Below, piece by piece: positions 1-8,034 of a DNA stretch of 21,293 bases. Origin of the DNA: Bacteroidales bacterium (GTDB lineage Bacteria; Bacteroidota; Bacteroidia; Bacteroidales; JAADGE01); contig JANTGL010000009.1 in assembly GCA_024762915.1 (NCBI GenBank), positions 1-21,293 on the forward strand. Direction: 5' to 3'. Numbering within the stretch: the stretch's first letter is position 1; each line of letters starts with the position of its first letter. The position numbers and the translations under genes are program-made. The notes below the pieces were generated by a model. It did not search any database and was not told where the DNA came from. It worked only from the letters and a program-made list of their open reading frames with translations.

Positions 1-810
1 TCCGAAAAATCAATTTTAAAAGAAGTTGACGACATAGCAAATATGCCTGATTTCAGAGGCACTATCAGTGATTTGGGCGGACCTTCGGCAAATATGTATA
101 GAATGAAGGGGAAGGATTTATCGATATGCGAAAAATGTAAACGTCCGTCGTGTATTTTTCCGAATATTTGTTTTAATTTGAATACGGATCATAAAGCTTT
201 AACCGATATCTATAAAAAAACACGAAAACATCCGAAAGTAAAGCACGCATTTATCGGCAGCGGCATTCGTTACGATTTGTTGTTCGACAAAAACGGCAAA
301 ATTTCCGGCGATAAAGATGCTTATACAAAAGAACTGATTAAATATCACGTTTCCGGAAGGTTAAAAGTGGCTCCGGAACATACCGAAGACAATGTTCTGA
401 AAATAATGCGAAAGCCCTCTTTTGATTTATTCTATAAATTCAAAAAATATTTTGATAAAGTTAATACAGAAGAACATCTCAATCAGCAAATTATTCCGTA
501 TTTCATTTCAAGCCATCCCGGAAGCAAAGATACGGATATGGCGGAACTTGCAGCCAAAACAAAAAAGTTGGATTTTCGTTTGGAGCAAGTTCAGGATATG
601 ACACCCACACCCATGACGGTTGCAGCTGTTATTTATTATTCAGCTTATCATCCTTATACCCTTGAAAAAATCTTTACGGCAAGAAGCAAAGAACAAAAAC
701 TTTCTCAACGTATGTTTTTCTTTTGGTATAAAAAAGAATATAGCCAAAAAATAAAAGACAAACTTCTGAAAATGAAACGAAAAGATTTGGTAAAGAAATT
801 ATTTTCATAA
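1..810 (+). CDS. YgiQ family radical SAM protein, C-terminal part (5' end outside window)
   Basis: The frame is open from base 1, so the gene begins upstream; the first Met in the window (base 43) is internal. The 269 codons seen match the C-terminal half of the YgiQ/UPF0313 radical SAM family, whose members are about 600-700 residues long. Visible family features are the DLGGPSANMYRM stretch, a cysteine cluster (CEKCKRPSCIFPNIC), the GSGIRYDLL segment, the KVAPEHTEDNVL motif and PYFISSHPGS. The radical SAM CxxxCxxC motif would lie upstream and cannot be checked. The tail is basic (many Lys), as is usual in this family. The physiological substrate of YgiQ proteins is not established to my knowledge. 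The next gene has its own promoter, so this looks like the end of a transcription unit. The family call is firm; the function is unknown. Confidence 0.9.
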   Translation, partial: SEKSILKEVDDIANMPDFRGTISDLGGPSANMYRMKGKDLSICEKCKRPSCIFPNICFNLNTDHKALTDIYKKTRKHPKVKHAFIGSGIRYDLLFDKNGKISGDKDAYTKELIKYHVSGRLKVAPEHTEDNVLKIMRKPSFDLFYKFKKYFDKVNTEEHLNQQIIPYFISSHPGSKDTDMAELAAKTKKLDFRLEQVQDMTPTPMTVAAVIYYSAYHPYTLEKIFTARSKEQKLSQRMFFFWYKKEYSQKIKDKLLKMKRKDLVKKLFS

Positions 811-844
811 ATAATTAATTCTGAAAATATATTTTAGATTATCG

Positions 845-875
845 TTTGAAAGTCCGTTTTAAGATAATACCTTTG
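845..875 (+). promoter_or_regulatory. Bacteroidota-type promoter for the CLC gene
   Basis: TTTG at 845-848 is followed after 19 bp by TACCTTTG at 868-875. This matches the Bacteroidota sigma-ABfr consensus (TTTG, about 19-23 bp, TAnnTTTG). The -7 box ends 23 bp before the ATG at 899, so the 5' leader would be short. Inferred from sequence match only. Confidence 0.7.
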
Positions 876-898
876 CAGCCGATTTTGAAAATAATTTT

Positions 899-2710
899 AT
901 GCCCTTTAAATTAATAAATAGAAAGAAATTCAGGCGTTTTATGCATCATTATACATTTAAATTACTTAAATGGAGATTGAAGCATATGTCAGATAATCAG
1001 TTTATTATGATTTTATCTGCACTTGTAGGTTTATTAGCCGGAATTGTTGCTTTTTTGATTAAAGGATTTGTACATCTCATTCAATTAATGATAAAAAGTG
1101 AGTTTTTTGAGAATACCGATAATATTTTGTACATAATCTTTCCGACAATAGGTATTACATTAACAGTCCTATTTATTAAATATATTATAAAAAGACAAGT
1201 TCAACACGGTATTCCGGGTGTTTTGTATGCTATTTCTCAAACACACGGTTTTATGCGTATGCATAATTTATTTTCTTCCATTATAACGAGTGCATTTACG
1301 GTGGGTTTCGGGGGGTCAGTCGGATTGGAAGGTCCTACGGTTGCAACCGGAGCAGCATACGGATCAACATTAGCACGTTTTTTTCATTTAAATTATAAAC
1401 ATCGTATCTTACTTCTCGGTGCAGCATCTGCTGCTGCAATGTCTGCAATTTTTAAAGCTCCTTTAGCGGGAGTCGTCTTTGCTTTGGAAGTTATAATGAT
1501 TGATTTAACCATGTATTCGGTTGTTCCTATTTTAATTGCATCGGTTACGGGTGCTATTACATCGTATTTTTTATTCGGTCTCGGAGCAATTTATCCTTTT
1601 CAAATGAAAGATTCGTTTCTTATGAGCGATCTTCCTTATTATATTATTTTGGGTATTATAACCGGATTAATCGCAACTTGGTTTACAAATGTTTATGTCT
1701 ATATTGAAAAATTCTTTTCTAAAATTAAAAAATCAAGATATAAATTACTTTTCGGAGCTTTAAGTTTAGGTATCTTAATTTATTTTTTTCCGTTTTTTTA
1801 CGGGGAAGGTTATGATGTTACAAACTCTGCTCTTCACGGTAATTATCAATATTTATTTGAAAATACTTTATTTGAAAGTTTATCTTCAAATCAAATAATG
1901 ATTTATATATTGTTTATTGTTATAATTTTATTTAAAGTTGTAGCAACATCCATTACTTTCGGAAGCGGCGGTATCGGCGGTATTTTTGCTCCGACTTTGT
2001 TTACGGGTGCTAATACCGGATTGTTTTTTACGCTTATTATCGGATCTCTGGGAATGGGAACTTTATCGCATGAAAACTTTGCACTTGTAGGAATGGCAGG
2101 TATGATTGCAGGTGTGTTGCATGCACCTTTGACGGCAATATTTCTTATCGGTGATTTAACAGGCGGATACGGTTTATTTGTCCCGTTGATGGTTGTTGCA
2201 ACTATTTCTTATGCAACCGTTCGAATATTTCATAAAAATTCTGTTTATACGATCCAATTGGCTCGAAGAGGTGAATTGATGACTCATCATAAAGATAAAA
2301 ATATCTTAAAAATGATGAAAGTAAAAAACCTGATTGAAAATAATTTTGTTAAACTGAAACCCGATTATAACCTGAAACAAATAAAAGATGCTTTTATAAA
2401 ATCGGAACGCAATGTTTTTCCGGTTGTTGATGATGATAATAATTTTTTGGGATTAGTTACTTTACAAAATTTCAAAAATATTATTTTCGATAAAGAAAAA
2501 TATGAACACGTATTTGCAAGTCAAATAATGTTTAAACCGAAAGTAGTTGTGGATATTCAAGATACAATGGCTGAAGTTGCAAAAAAAATTCAATCCAGCG
2601 GTTTGTTTAATGTCGTTGTTTTGGACGATACAAAATATGTCGGATTTGTTTCTCGTGCTAATGTGTTTTCTTCATACAGACGAATTATTCGTAAATTTTC
2701 CGATGATTAA
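899..2710 (+). CDS. CLC-type chloride channel/antiporter with C-terminal CBS pair
   Basis: This is a 603-residue inner-membrane anion transport protein of the CLC family. A basic N-terminal tail is followed by about 430 residues of hydrophobic helices. The three anion-filter motifs are visible: HGIP at 103-106 (E. coli GSGIP), GLEGP at 142-146 and GIFAP at 361-365. Glu144 matches the external gating Glu148 of E. coli ClcA. In APLAGVVFALEVIM, aligned without gaps to the E. coli APLAGILFIIEEM segment, Val198 sits where ClcA has the internal proton Glu203. The central-anion Ser107 position is His103. Residues about 478-600 form two CBS domains, which in relatives bind adenosyl ligands and gate transport. 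The gene is preceded by a good promoter and is probably monocistronic. The family is certain; whether it is a channel or an H+-coupled exchanger is open. Confidence 0.95.
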   Translation: MPFKLINRKKFRRFMHHYTFKLLKWRLKHMSDNQFIMILSALVGLLAGIVAFLIKGFVHLIQLMIKSEFFENTDNILYIIFPTIGITLTVLFIKYIIKRQVQHGIPGVLYAISQTHGFMRMHNLFSSIITSAFTVGFGGSVGLEGPTVATGAAYGSTLARFFHLNYKHRILLLGAASAAAMSAIFKAPLAGVVFALEVIMIDLTMYSVVPILIASVTGAITSYFLFGLGAIYPFQMKDSFLMSDLPYYIILGIITGLIATWFTNVYVYIEKFFSKIKKSRYKLLFGALSLGILIYFFPFFYGEGYDVTNSALHGNYQYLFENTLFESLSSNQIMIYILFIVIILFKVVATSITFGSGGIGGIFAPTLFTGANTGLFFTLIIGSLGMGTLSHENFALVGMAGMIAGVLHAPLTAIFLIGDLTGGYGLFVPLMVVATISYATVRIFHKNSVYTIQLARRGELMTHHKDKNILKMMKVKNLIENNFVKLKPDYNLKQIKDAFIKSERNVFPVVDDDNNFLGLVTLQNFKNIIFDKEKYEHVFASQIMFKPKVVVDIQDTMAEVAKKIQSSGLFNVVVLDDTKYVGFVSRANVFSSYRRIIRKFSDD

Positions 2711-2726
2711 AAAATCCTGATTTTTT
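2709..2726 (+). terminator. possible weak A/T hairpin terminator after CLC gene
   Basis: AAAAAAT, loop CCTG, then ATTTTTT overlaps the CLC stop codon and ends in a T run. The stem is all A-T, so stability is low. It could serve as a weak terminator on either strand. Confidence 0.3.
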
Positions 2727-2751
2727 TCTCTTCAGATATCATAAATTATTT

Positions 2752-2759
2752 TAATTTTG
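2752..2759 (+). promoter_or_regulatory. -7 box (TAATTTTG) upstream of tmk
   Basis: TAATTTTG fits TAnnTTTG and ends 22 bp before the tmk ATG, the same distance as at the CLC, ABC-F and ppa genes in this window. No clear TTTG -33 element lies at the right spacing, so this is a partial match only. Confidence 0.4.
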
Positions 2760-2781
2760 AAAAATTTCAATATTAAGAAAT

Positions 2782-3408
2782 ATGAGAAAAGCAAAGTTTA
2801 TTGTTTTTGAAGGAATTGACGGGTCAGGGAAATCTACAATCAGTAATTTATTATTTGAAAAATTAAATTCTCAATTCGGAAATATTCACAGAACCTCAGA
2901 GCCGACAGACAGTCCCGTCGGTTCGGTTATAAGAAATATACTGAACAAAAGAATTCTTTCGGATGAAAAAACCATTGGAGCTCTTTTTTTGGCAGACAGG
3001 TTAGATCATATTCAAAACCCCGTATCCGGCATCTTACATTATCTTGATAAAGGAATAAATGTTATTTGCGACCGATATTATTATTCATCTTATGCATATC
3101 ATGTTCCTTCATTTTCAATGGATTGGCTTATTAATGCAAATAAAATTTGTGCAGATTTATTAAGACCGGATATCGTATTTTTTCTTGATATTTCTGTTGA
3201 AGAAAGTATGAACAGACTTCATAAATCAAGACAATTTCATGATTTATTCGAAACTAAAGAAAAAATTTCGCAAGTCAGAGAAAATTATATTCAAGCAATA
3301 AAAAAAGAAGGGGAGAAAGATAATGTCGTCATTATTGACGGACATAAAAGTGTTCAAGAAATTATTGATGACGTTTGGAACAAAACATTAGAAATTATAA
3401 ATAAATAA
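2782..3408 (+). CDS. tmk: thymidylate kinase (dTMP kinase)
   Basis: Phosphorylates dTMP to dTDP with ATP in the cytoplasm, an essential step of dTTP synthesis. The 208 residues are normal length for a bacterial TMK. The P-loop FEGIDGSGKST is at 9-19, the TSEPT substrate motif at 38-42, DRYYYSSYAYH at 97-107 and RPDIVFFLD at 128-136. The usual AYQ of the DRY-SS-AYQ segment reads AYH here. The LID region follows at about 145-160. It is the first gene of a close run: the DoxX gene starts 20 bp after its stop, with tpiA and a citrate lyase fusion gene following. Nothing functional links these neighbours obviously, so I read it as a housekeeping operon. The call is firm. Confidence 0.95.
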   Translation: MRKAKFIVFEGIDGSGKSTISNLLFEKLNSQFGNIHRTSEPTDSPVGSVIRNILNKRILSDEKTIGALFLADRLDHIQNPVSGILHYLDKGINVICDRYYYSSYAYHVPSFSMDWLINANKICADLLRPDIVFFLDISVEESMNRLHKSRQFHDLFETKEKISQVRENYIQAIKKEGEKDNVVIIDGHKSVQEIIDDVWNKTLEIINK

Positions 3409-3428
3409 AATCGTAAATTTGTAATTGT

Positions 3429-4562
3429 ATGAAGATTATTGTTTTTATCAGTCGAATATTAACCGGATTGGTTTTTATATTTTCCGGCTTTGTTAAAGCG
3501 ATTGACCCGGTCGGAACTCAAATTAAATTCAGCGATTATTTTGAAGCTATGGGCTTAGCTTTTTTAATGCCTTATGCTTTAATATTTTCTTTTTTATTGA
3601 ATGCTGCCGAATTAACAGTGGGCTTAATGTTATTATTTAATGTTTTTACGAAATTTGCAAGTTGGGCAGGTCTGTTTTTTTTAATTATTTTTACACCTTT
3701 AACATTGTGGCTTGCAATTGCAAATCCGGTTACCGACTGCGGCTGTTTCGGAGATGCCGTAAAATTGACAAATTGGCAAACGTTTTGGAAAAATGTCGTT
3801 TTATTGATTTTTATTTTGACTATTTTCTTTTACAGAAAAAAATACGGTACGGATTTTAAAATGAACAAAACTAAAATCCTTTTTTCTGTTTTTGTATTGA
3901 TTTCCTTCGGCTTTCAATTTTATAACTTTTATAATCTTCCGGTTATTGATTTCAGACCGTTAAAGGAAGGAACAAATATTAAAGATGCTGTCAGTTATCC
4001 CCCCGATGCGGAAAAAGATGTTTATGAAACAGAGATATATTATAGAAATCGAAAAACCGGGAACAGTAAAGGATTTGATATTAATACGATTCCTTATGAA
4101 GATACTTTAAATTGGGTTTATGATACGACAGTGACCAAACTAATTAAAAAAGGGTACGAACCGCCTGTTCATGATTTTTTCTTGTCGGATTTGAACGGAA
4201 GAGATATAACAAAAAGTATCTTAAATGATAAAAGATTAAGTTGTATTTTAATTATGCCTGATTTTGAAAAAGGGATAAAACGAATCAGAAATTATAAACG
4301 AAAATTAACTGATATTGCTTTTTATACCGATTATAATCATTATAAGTTTTATTGTTATACTTCCTCGGAAACACTTGTAATAAATCAATATAGAAACAGT
4401 TTGCCGCCTTATGTGCAAATTTTAACAGGAGATTATAAAATGCTGAAAACCTTTATTCGGTCAAATCCCGGATTTGTAATTTTAAAAGACGGTATTATTC
4501 TGAAAAAATATCATTATTTGAATATCCCTGATATTAATACAATTAAAAAACTAAATCAATAA
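3429..4562 (+). CDS. DoxX/MauE-like membrane protein of the BT_3928 type
   Basis: This 377-residue protein has two parts. Residues 1 to about 160 hold about four to five membrane helices with the DoxX/MauE pattern, including SGFVKAIDPVGT at 19-30 and the DCGCFGDAV motif at 103-111, whose two cysteines suggest a redox role. The rest (about 165-377) is predominantly hydrophilic, probably extracytoplasmic, and resembles the C-terminal part of Bacteroidota BT_3928-family proteins. The gene ends 4 bp before tpiA, a gene order I recall as common in Bacteroidota. Substrate and reaction are unknown. A TAAATTTG sequence at 3414-3421 resembles a -7 box but lies too close to the ATG to be convincing, so co-transcription with tmk is more likely. 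Confidence 0.85.
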   Translation: MKIIVFISRILTGLVFIFSGFVKAIDPVGTQIKFSDYFEAMGLAFLMPYALIFSFLLNAAELTVGLMLLFNVFTKFASWAGLFFLIIFTPLTLWLAIANPVTDCGCFGDAVKLTNWQTFWKNVVLLIFILTIFFYRKKYGTDFKMNKTKILFSVFVLISFGFQFYNFYNLPVIDFRPLKEGTNIKDAVSYPPDAEKDVYETEIYYRNRKTGNSKGFDINTIPYEDTLNWVYDTTVTKLIKKGYEPPVHDFFLSDLNGRDITKSILNDKRLSCILIMPDFEKGIKRIRNYKRKLTDIAFYTDYNHYKFYCYTSSETLVINQYRNSLPPYVQILTGDYKMLKTFIRSNPGFVILKDGIILKKYHYLNIPDINTIKKLNQ

Positions 4563-4566
4563 TATT

Positions 4567-5331
4567 ATGAGAACAAAAATTGTTGCCGGAAATTGGAAAA
4601 TGAATACAGACATTAAAGAAGGCGTTATACTGGCTTCTGAAATTGATTCTGAATTAAAGAATATAACATTGCCTGAAGATGTAAAAGTAATTATTGCACC
4701 GCCTTTTACCCATATCGCTTTTGTTGAGCAAGTTATCGATCACAAAAAAATATTGATTGCAGCTCAAAATTGTGCTGCCGAAACAGAAGGTGCTTATACC
4801 GGAGAAATATCAGCAAAAATGCTGAAAGGGATGGGAAGTGAAGCAATAATTTTGGGTCATTCCGAAAGAAGAGCTTATTACCATGAAACGTCTGAAACGC
4901 TTGTTAAAAAAACCGAACAAGTTATACAAAATGAAATGATACCGATTTTTTGTTGCGGTGAAAAATTGGAAGAAAGAGAAGCCGGTAATCATTTTAACGT
5001 GGTAAAAAATCAAATATCCGAAGCTTTGTTTCATCTTTCGGAATCAGATTTTTCAAAAATCGTAATTGCCTACGAACCGGTTTGGGCAATCGGTACCGGT
5101 GTGACAGCAAGCAAAGAACAAGCACAAGAAATTCACAAATTTATAAGAAAAACGGTTGCCGATAAATACAACCAAAAGATTGCCGGTGATTTAACGATTC
5201 TGTACGGAGGCAGCGTGAAACCCGGAAATGCACGAGACATTTTTTCAATGCCTGATGTAGACGGCGGTTTAATAGGAGGAGCAGCCCTGAATGCAGATAA
5301 TTTTATTGATATTATTAAAGCAATCATTTAA
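4567..5331 (+). CDS. tpiA: triosephosphate isomerase
   Basis: Interconverts dihydroxyacetone phosphate and glyceraldehyde 3-phosphate in glycolysis and gluconeogenesis. The 254-residue TIM barrel has all catalytic signatures: AGNWKMN at 7-13 (Asn9, Lys11), GHSERR at 97-102 (His98), AYEPVWAIGTG at 168-178 (catalytic Glu170 and the flexible loop) and YGGSVKPGN at 213-221, with GGLIGGAAL at 233-241 for phosphate binding. It starts 4 bp after the DoxX-type gene and ends 9 bp before the citrate lyase fusion gene, so all are very likely co-transcribed. No unusual residues seen. Confidence 0.98.
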   Translation: MRTKIVAGNWKMNTDIKEGVILASEIDSELKNITLPEDVKVIIAPPFTHIAFVEQVIDHKKILIAAQNCAAETEGAYTGEISAKMLKGMGSEAIILGHSERRAYYHETSETLVKKTEQVIQNEMIPIFCCGEKLEEREAGNHFNVVKNQISEALFHLSESDFSKIVIAYEPVWAIGTGVTASKEQAQEIHKFIRKTVADKYNQKIAGDLTILYGGSVKPGNARDIFSMPDVDGGLIGGAALNADNFIDIIKAII

Positions 5332-5340
5332 GATTTTCGT

Positions 5341-6561
5341 ATGTCTGAAAATAAAATATTTACGGCAGGAGATAACAATCCCAAAACGCGTTCGGATTGT
5401 TTTGTTTCATTAGAATTGCACAACTCAGGAGGATTAAAGATTGAATTAAAGAGTAAAGTAAAGGGATTATACGGAGATTCAATCATTAAATTATGTAAAG
5501 AAGAATTGACATTTTTCGGTATTGAAAATGCTGTTCTGAAAATTACCGATACCGGTGCATTGGATTTTACGATTGCAGCCAGAATTGAAGCGGTTATTAA
5601 ACAGGCAATTGATACGGATAAAGACTTTTTACTTGATATTCTTGAAGAAAATAAATATTCAACTGAGAAGGATCAATTTCGCTTTTCGCGACTTTATTTA
5701 CCGGGAAACAGCCCTAAAATGATGTTGAATGCCGGTGTTCATAAACCGAACGGAATTATTTTGGACCTCGAAGATTCCGTGGCACCTTCAAAAAAACAGG
5801 AAGCTCGATTTTTAGTCAGAAATGCATTAAGAAGTATTACTTTTTACGGTGCCGAGCGTATGGTGAGAATCAATCAACTGCCTGACGGTTTGAAAGATAT
5901 AAAATATCTCGTACCTCATTATGTAAATCTGTTGTTGATACCGAAATGTGAATCAGCAGAGCAAATTTTACAAGTTGATAAAGAAGTTGCTGAGCAAAAA
6001 AAACTCTGCGGATTTAATTACCCGATTTATTATATGCCGATTCTTGAAAATGCACTCGGAATTGAAAATGCTTTTAAAATTGCAAATGCTTCCGAAAATG
6101 TGGTTGCCATGGCAATCGGTTTGGAAGATTTTACGGCAGATTTGGGTGTCAGAAGAACCAAAGACGGTAAAGAATCACTTTTTGCCAGAATGCGAATGGT
6201 AAATGCATGTAAAGCTGCAGGAATTCAACCGATTGATTCGGTATTTTCGGATGTCGGTGATGAAGCCGGTTTAAGAAAAACGGTTTCGGAAAGTAAAATG
6301 TTAGGTTTTGAAGGAATCGGTTGTATTCATCCGAGACAAATTGCACCCATTCATGAAAGTTTTGCTCCCGATGAAATCGAAATCGAAAAAGCAAAGAAAA
6401 TTATCAGAGCTTTTAATGATGCCAAAGAAAAAGGTCTCGGAGTCATTTCGATCGGAACAAAAATGATTGATCCGCCGGTTGTAAAAAGAGCCGAAAAAAT
6501 CATTCATTTAGCGCTTGAATTGGGTCTTTTGTCAAAAACTTGGCTTTTTGAAGAAATCTGA
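5341..6561 (+). CDS. fused citrate lyase acyl-carrier (CitD-like) and beta subunit (CitE-like)
   Basis: This is a 406-residue fusion. Residues 1 to about 95 resemble CitD, the citrate lyase acyl carrier protein: TDTGALDFTIAAR at 69-81 matches the DDKGALDCxLxAR signature, and Ser18 lies where CitD carries its phosphoribosyl-dephospho-CoA arm. Residues about 112-406 are a CitE/HpcH-type TIM barrel: RLYLPGNSPKM (117-127), LDLEDSVAP (141-149), ILENALGIENA (234-244), AIGLEDFTADLG (258-269), IHPRQI (329-334), and a C-terminal EKGLGVISIGTKMIDPPV segment close to that of E. coli CitE. In citrate lyase the beta subunit cleaves citryl-ACP to oxaloacetate and acetyl-ACP. No citF, citC, citX or citG lies in the window, so the true substrate is uncertain; a citramalyl- or malyl-thioester lyase is an alternative. 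The gene is 9 bp after tpiA. Confidence 0.85.
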   Translation: MSENKIFTAGDNNPKTRSDCFVSLELHNSGGLKIELKSKVKGLYGDSIIKLCKEELTFFGIENAVLKITDTGALDFTIAARIEAVIKQAIDTDKDFLLDILEENKYSTEKDQFRFSRLYLPGNSPKMMLNAGVHKPNGIILDLEDSVAPSKKQEARFLVRNALRSITFYGAERMVRINQLPDGLKDIKYLVPHYVNLLLIPKCESAEQILQVDKEVAEQKKLCGFNYPIYYMPILENALGIENAFKIANASENVVAMAIGLEDFTADLGVRRTKDGKESLFARMRMVNACKAAGIQPIDSVFSDVGDEAGLRKTVSESKMLGFEGIGCIHPRQIAPIHESFAPDEIEIEKAKKIIRAFNDAKEKGLGVISIGTKMIDPPVVKRAEKIIHLALELGLLSKTWLFEEI

Positions 6562-6623
6562 TTTTATTAGTTCCGGTTTTTAATTATTTTTACCGAATAT
6601 TTTTAATTTTTAAACCTTTTATA

Positions 6624-7328
6624 ATGAAGAAATTATTTCTGTTTATTGCAATTATTTTATTTGCCGGAAATTTAATTAACGCTCAAAACAATATCGGATT
6701 TTTTGTCGGAGGCGGGATCAGTGATATGCGTATGATTGATTCGATAAAAAGTCTGACAAAGGAAATCAATAAAGAAATGGTATATTCTCCTTCCTATTAC
6801 GGAGGAATTAATTTTGAAAATATTATCATTGAAAGGCAATTGTATTTACAATTCGGATTACAAGCTATCAGCAGAGGTTTTAAAGCTGACAATGACAGTG
6901 TTTCCTATTTTATTCATAATGCCTATATTCCTCTTGAAATAAAATATAAATATTTTTTCAGCAAGCGAGGAGAAGGAAATGTATTTGTATCTGCAGGTCC
7001 TTATGTTGCAGCTTCATACAAAGGAACAAAAAAAGATATTGCATTGCAGGAATTGGTTGCGGCAGATACAACCGGTTTGTTATCTTTTTCGCCTGAAATG
7101 ACATTCGGAAAATTAGGAAGTAATGATTTCGAAGCAATTGATTTTGGCCTTAATGCAGGTATCGGATTCGGATACAGTCATTTACAAGTAGCTTATAATT
7201 TTAGTATGGGATTGCGAAATATGATACCTTCTCAAACTTTTAAAGATATACCTTCAAATGTTTTTGTTCCTAAACTTAAACATATGAATCATTCAATTAC
7301 AGTCGGATTTTATTTTACAAATAAATAA
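6624..7328 (+). CDS. outer-membrane beta-barrel protein (PorT-like superfamily)
   Basis: The 234-residue product starts with a Sec signal peptide of about 21 residues (Lys-rich start, hydrophobic core, NAQ cleavage region). The rest alternates Gly/aromatic strands typical of small Bacteroidota outer-membrane barrels: an N-terminal GFFVGGGISDMRM strand, YLQFGLQAISRGF, VFVSAGPYVAASYKG, DFGLNAGIGFGYSHLQVAYNFSMGLRN, and a final strand SITVGFYFTNK ending near the C-terminus. It most resembles the general outer membrane beta-barrel domain group that includes PorT; assignment to PorT itself is not possible. A strong hairpin terminator follows. Function unknown. Confidence 0.75.
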   Translation: MKKLFLFIAIILFAGNLINAQNNIGFFVGGGISDMRMIDSIKSLTKEINKEMVYSPSYYGGINFENIIIERQLYLQFGLQAISRGFKADNDSVSYFIHNAYIPLEIKYKYFFSKRGEGNVFVSAGPYVAASYKGTKKDIALQELVAADTTGLLSFSPEMTFGKLGSNDFEAIDFGLNAGIGFGYSHLQVAYNFSMGLRNMIPSQTFKDIPSNVFVPKLKHMNHSITVGFYFTNK

Positions 7329-7351
7329 TTTATTAAATATATTTATTAATT

Positions 7352-7387
7352 TCGTCAGGTCGATAAAATAAGCCTGACGATTTTTTA
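7352..7387 (+). terminator. rho-independent terminator between the beta-barrel gene and nth
   Basis: TCGTCAGG (7352-7359) pairs perfectly with CCTGACGA (7373-7380), an 8-bp stem with a 13-base loop, followed by TTTTTTATT. It ends two bases before the nth ATG at 7390, so it also sits where the nth leader should be. Confidence 0.75.
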
Positions 7388-7389
7388 TT

Positions 7390-8034
7390 ATGACAAAAAA
7401 AGAAAGATATCAAAAAGTAATTAACTGGTTTCAGGAACACATGCCTGTAGCAGAAACAGAATTAAATTACGGTTCTCCGTACGAACTTTTGGTTTCAGTT
7501 ATATTGTCTGCTCAATGTACCGATAAACGTGTGAATGTTATAACGGTTGATTTATTTGAACGATTTCCGGATGCTTTTCATTTGGCAAAAGCTGAAATTT
7601 CAGACGTTTTTGATTATATAAAATCGTGTTCTTATCCGAATAATAAAGCAAAACATCTTGTCGGCATGGCGAAGATGCTGACAGAAGATTTTAATAATCA
7701 AGTACCGTCCGATATCAACGAATTACAAAAACTGCCGGGTGTGGGAAGAAAAACGGCAAATGTTATTGCATCCGTTGTTTTTAATAAACCGGCAATGGCT
7801 GTTGATACGCATGTTTTCAGGGTTTCAAACAGGATTGGTTTAAGCGTTAATGCAAAAACACCTTTAGCTGTCGAACAGCAACTGGTAAAAAATATTGATG
7901 AAAAACTTTTACCGATTGCACATCATTGGTTAATCCTTCACGGGCGTTATGTTTGCCTTGCAAGAAAACCGAAATGTAATCAATGCGGATTAACGGATTA
8001 CTGTAAATTTTTTCAAAAGAATAAACAATCTTAA
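7390..8034 (+). CDS. nth: endonuclease III (DNA glycosylase/AP lyase)
   Basis: Base excision repair enzyme removing oxidised pyrimidines and cutting at the abasic site. The 214 residues are standard length. The helix-hairpin-helix LPGVGRKTANVI (115-126) contains catalytic Lys121, and VDTHVFRV (138-145) contains catalytic Asp139. The [4Fe-4S] cluster ligands are Cys189, 196, 199 and 205 in the usual C-x6-C-x2-C-x5-C spacing. Its TAA stop overlaps the stop of the convergent porin gene (8031-8033). No hairpin is seen at that junction. The start sits immediately behind a terminator hairpin and I see no good promoter in front of it; the nearest candidate, TAATTTCG at 7347-7354, has one mismatch and lies upstream of the hairpin. 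Confidence 0.97.
   Translation: MTKKERYQKVINWFQEHMPVAETELNYGSPYELLVSVILSAQCTDKRVNVITVDLFERFPDAFHLAKAEISDVFDYIKSCSYPNNKAKHLVGMAKMLTEDFNNQVPSDINELQKLPGVGRKTANVIASVVFNKPAMAVDTHVFRVSNRIGLSVNAKTPLAVEQQLVKNIDEKLLPIAHHWLILHGRYVCLARKPKCNQCGLTDYCKFFQKNKQS

Noticed and set aside
3414..3421. TAAATTTG as promoter for the DoxX-type gene
   Set aside because: It ends only 7 bp before the ATG, has no -33 partner, and lies in a 20-bp intergenic gap of a likely operon.
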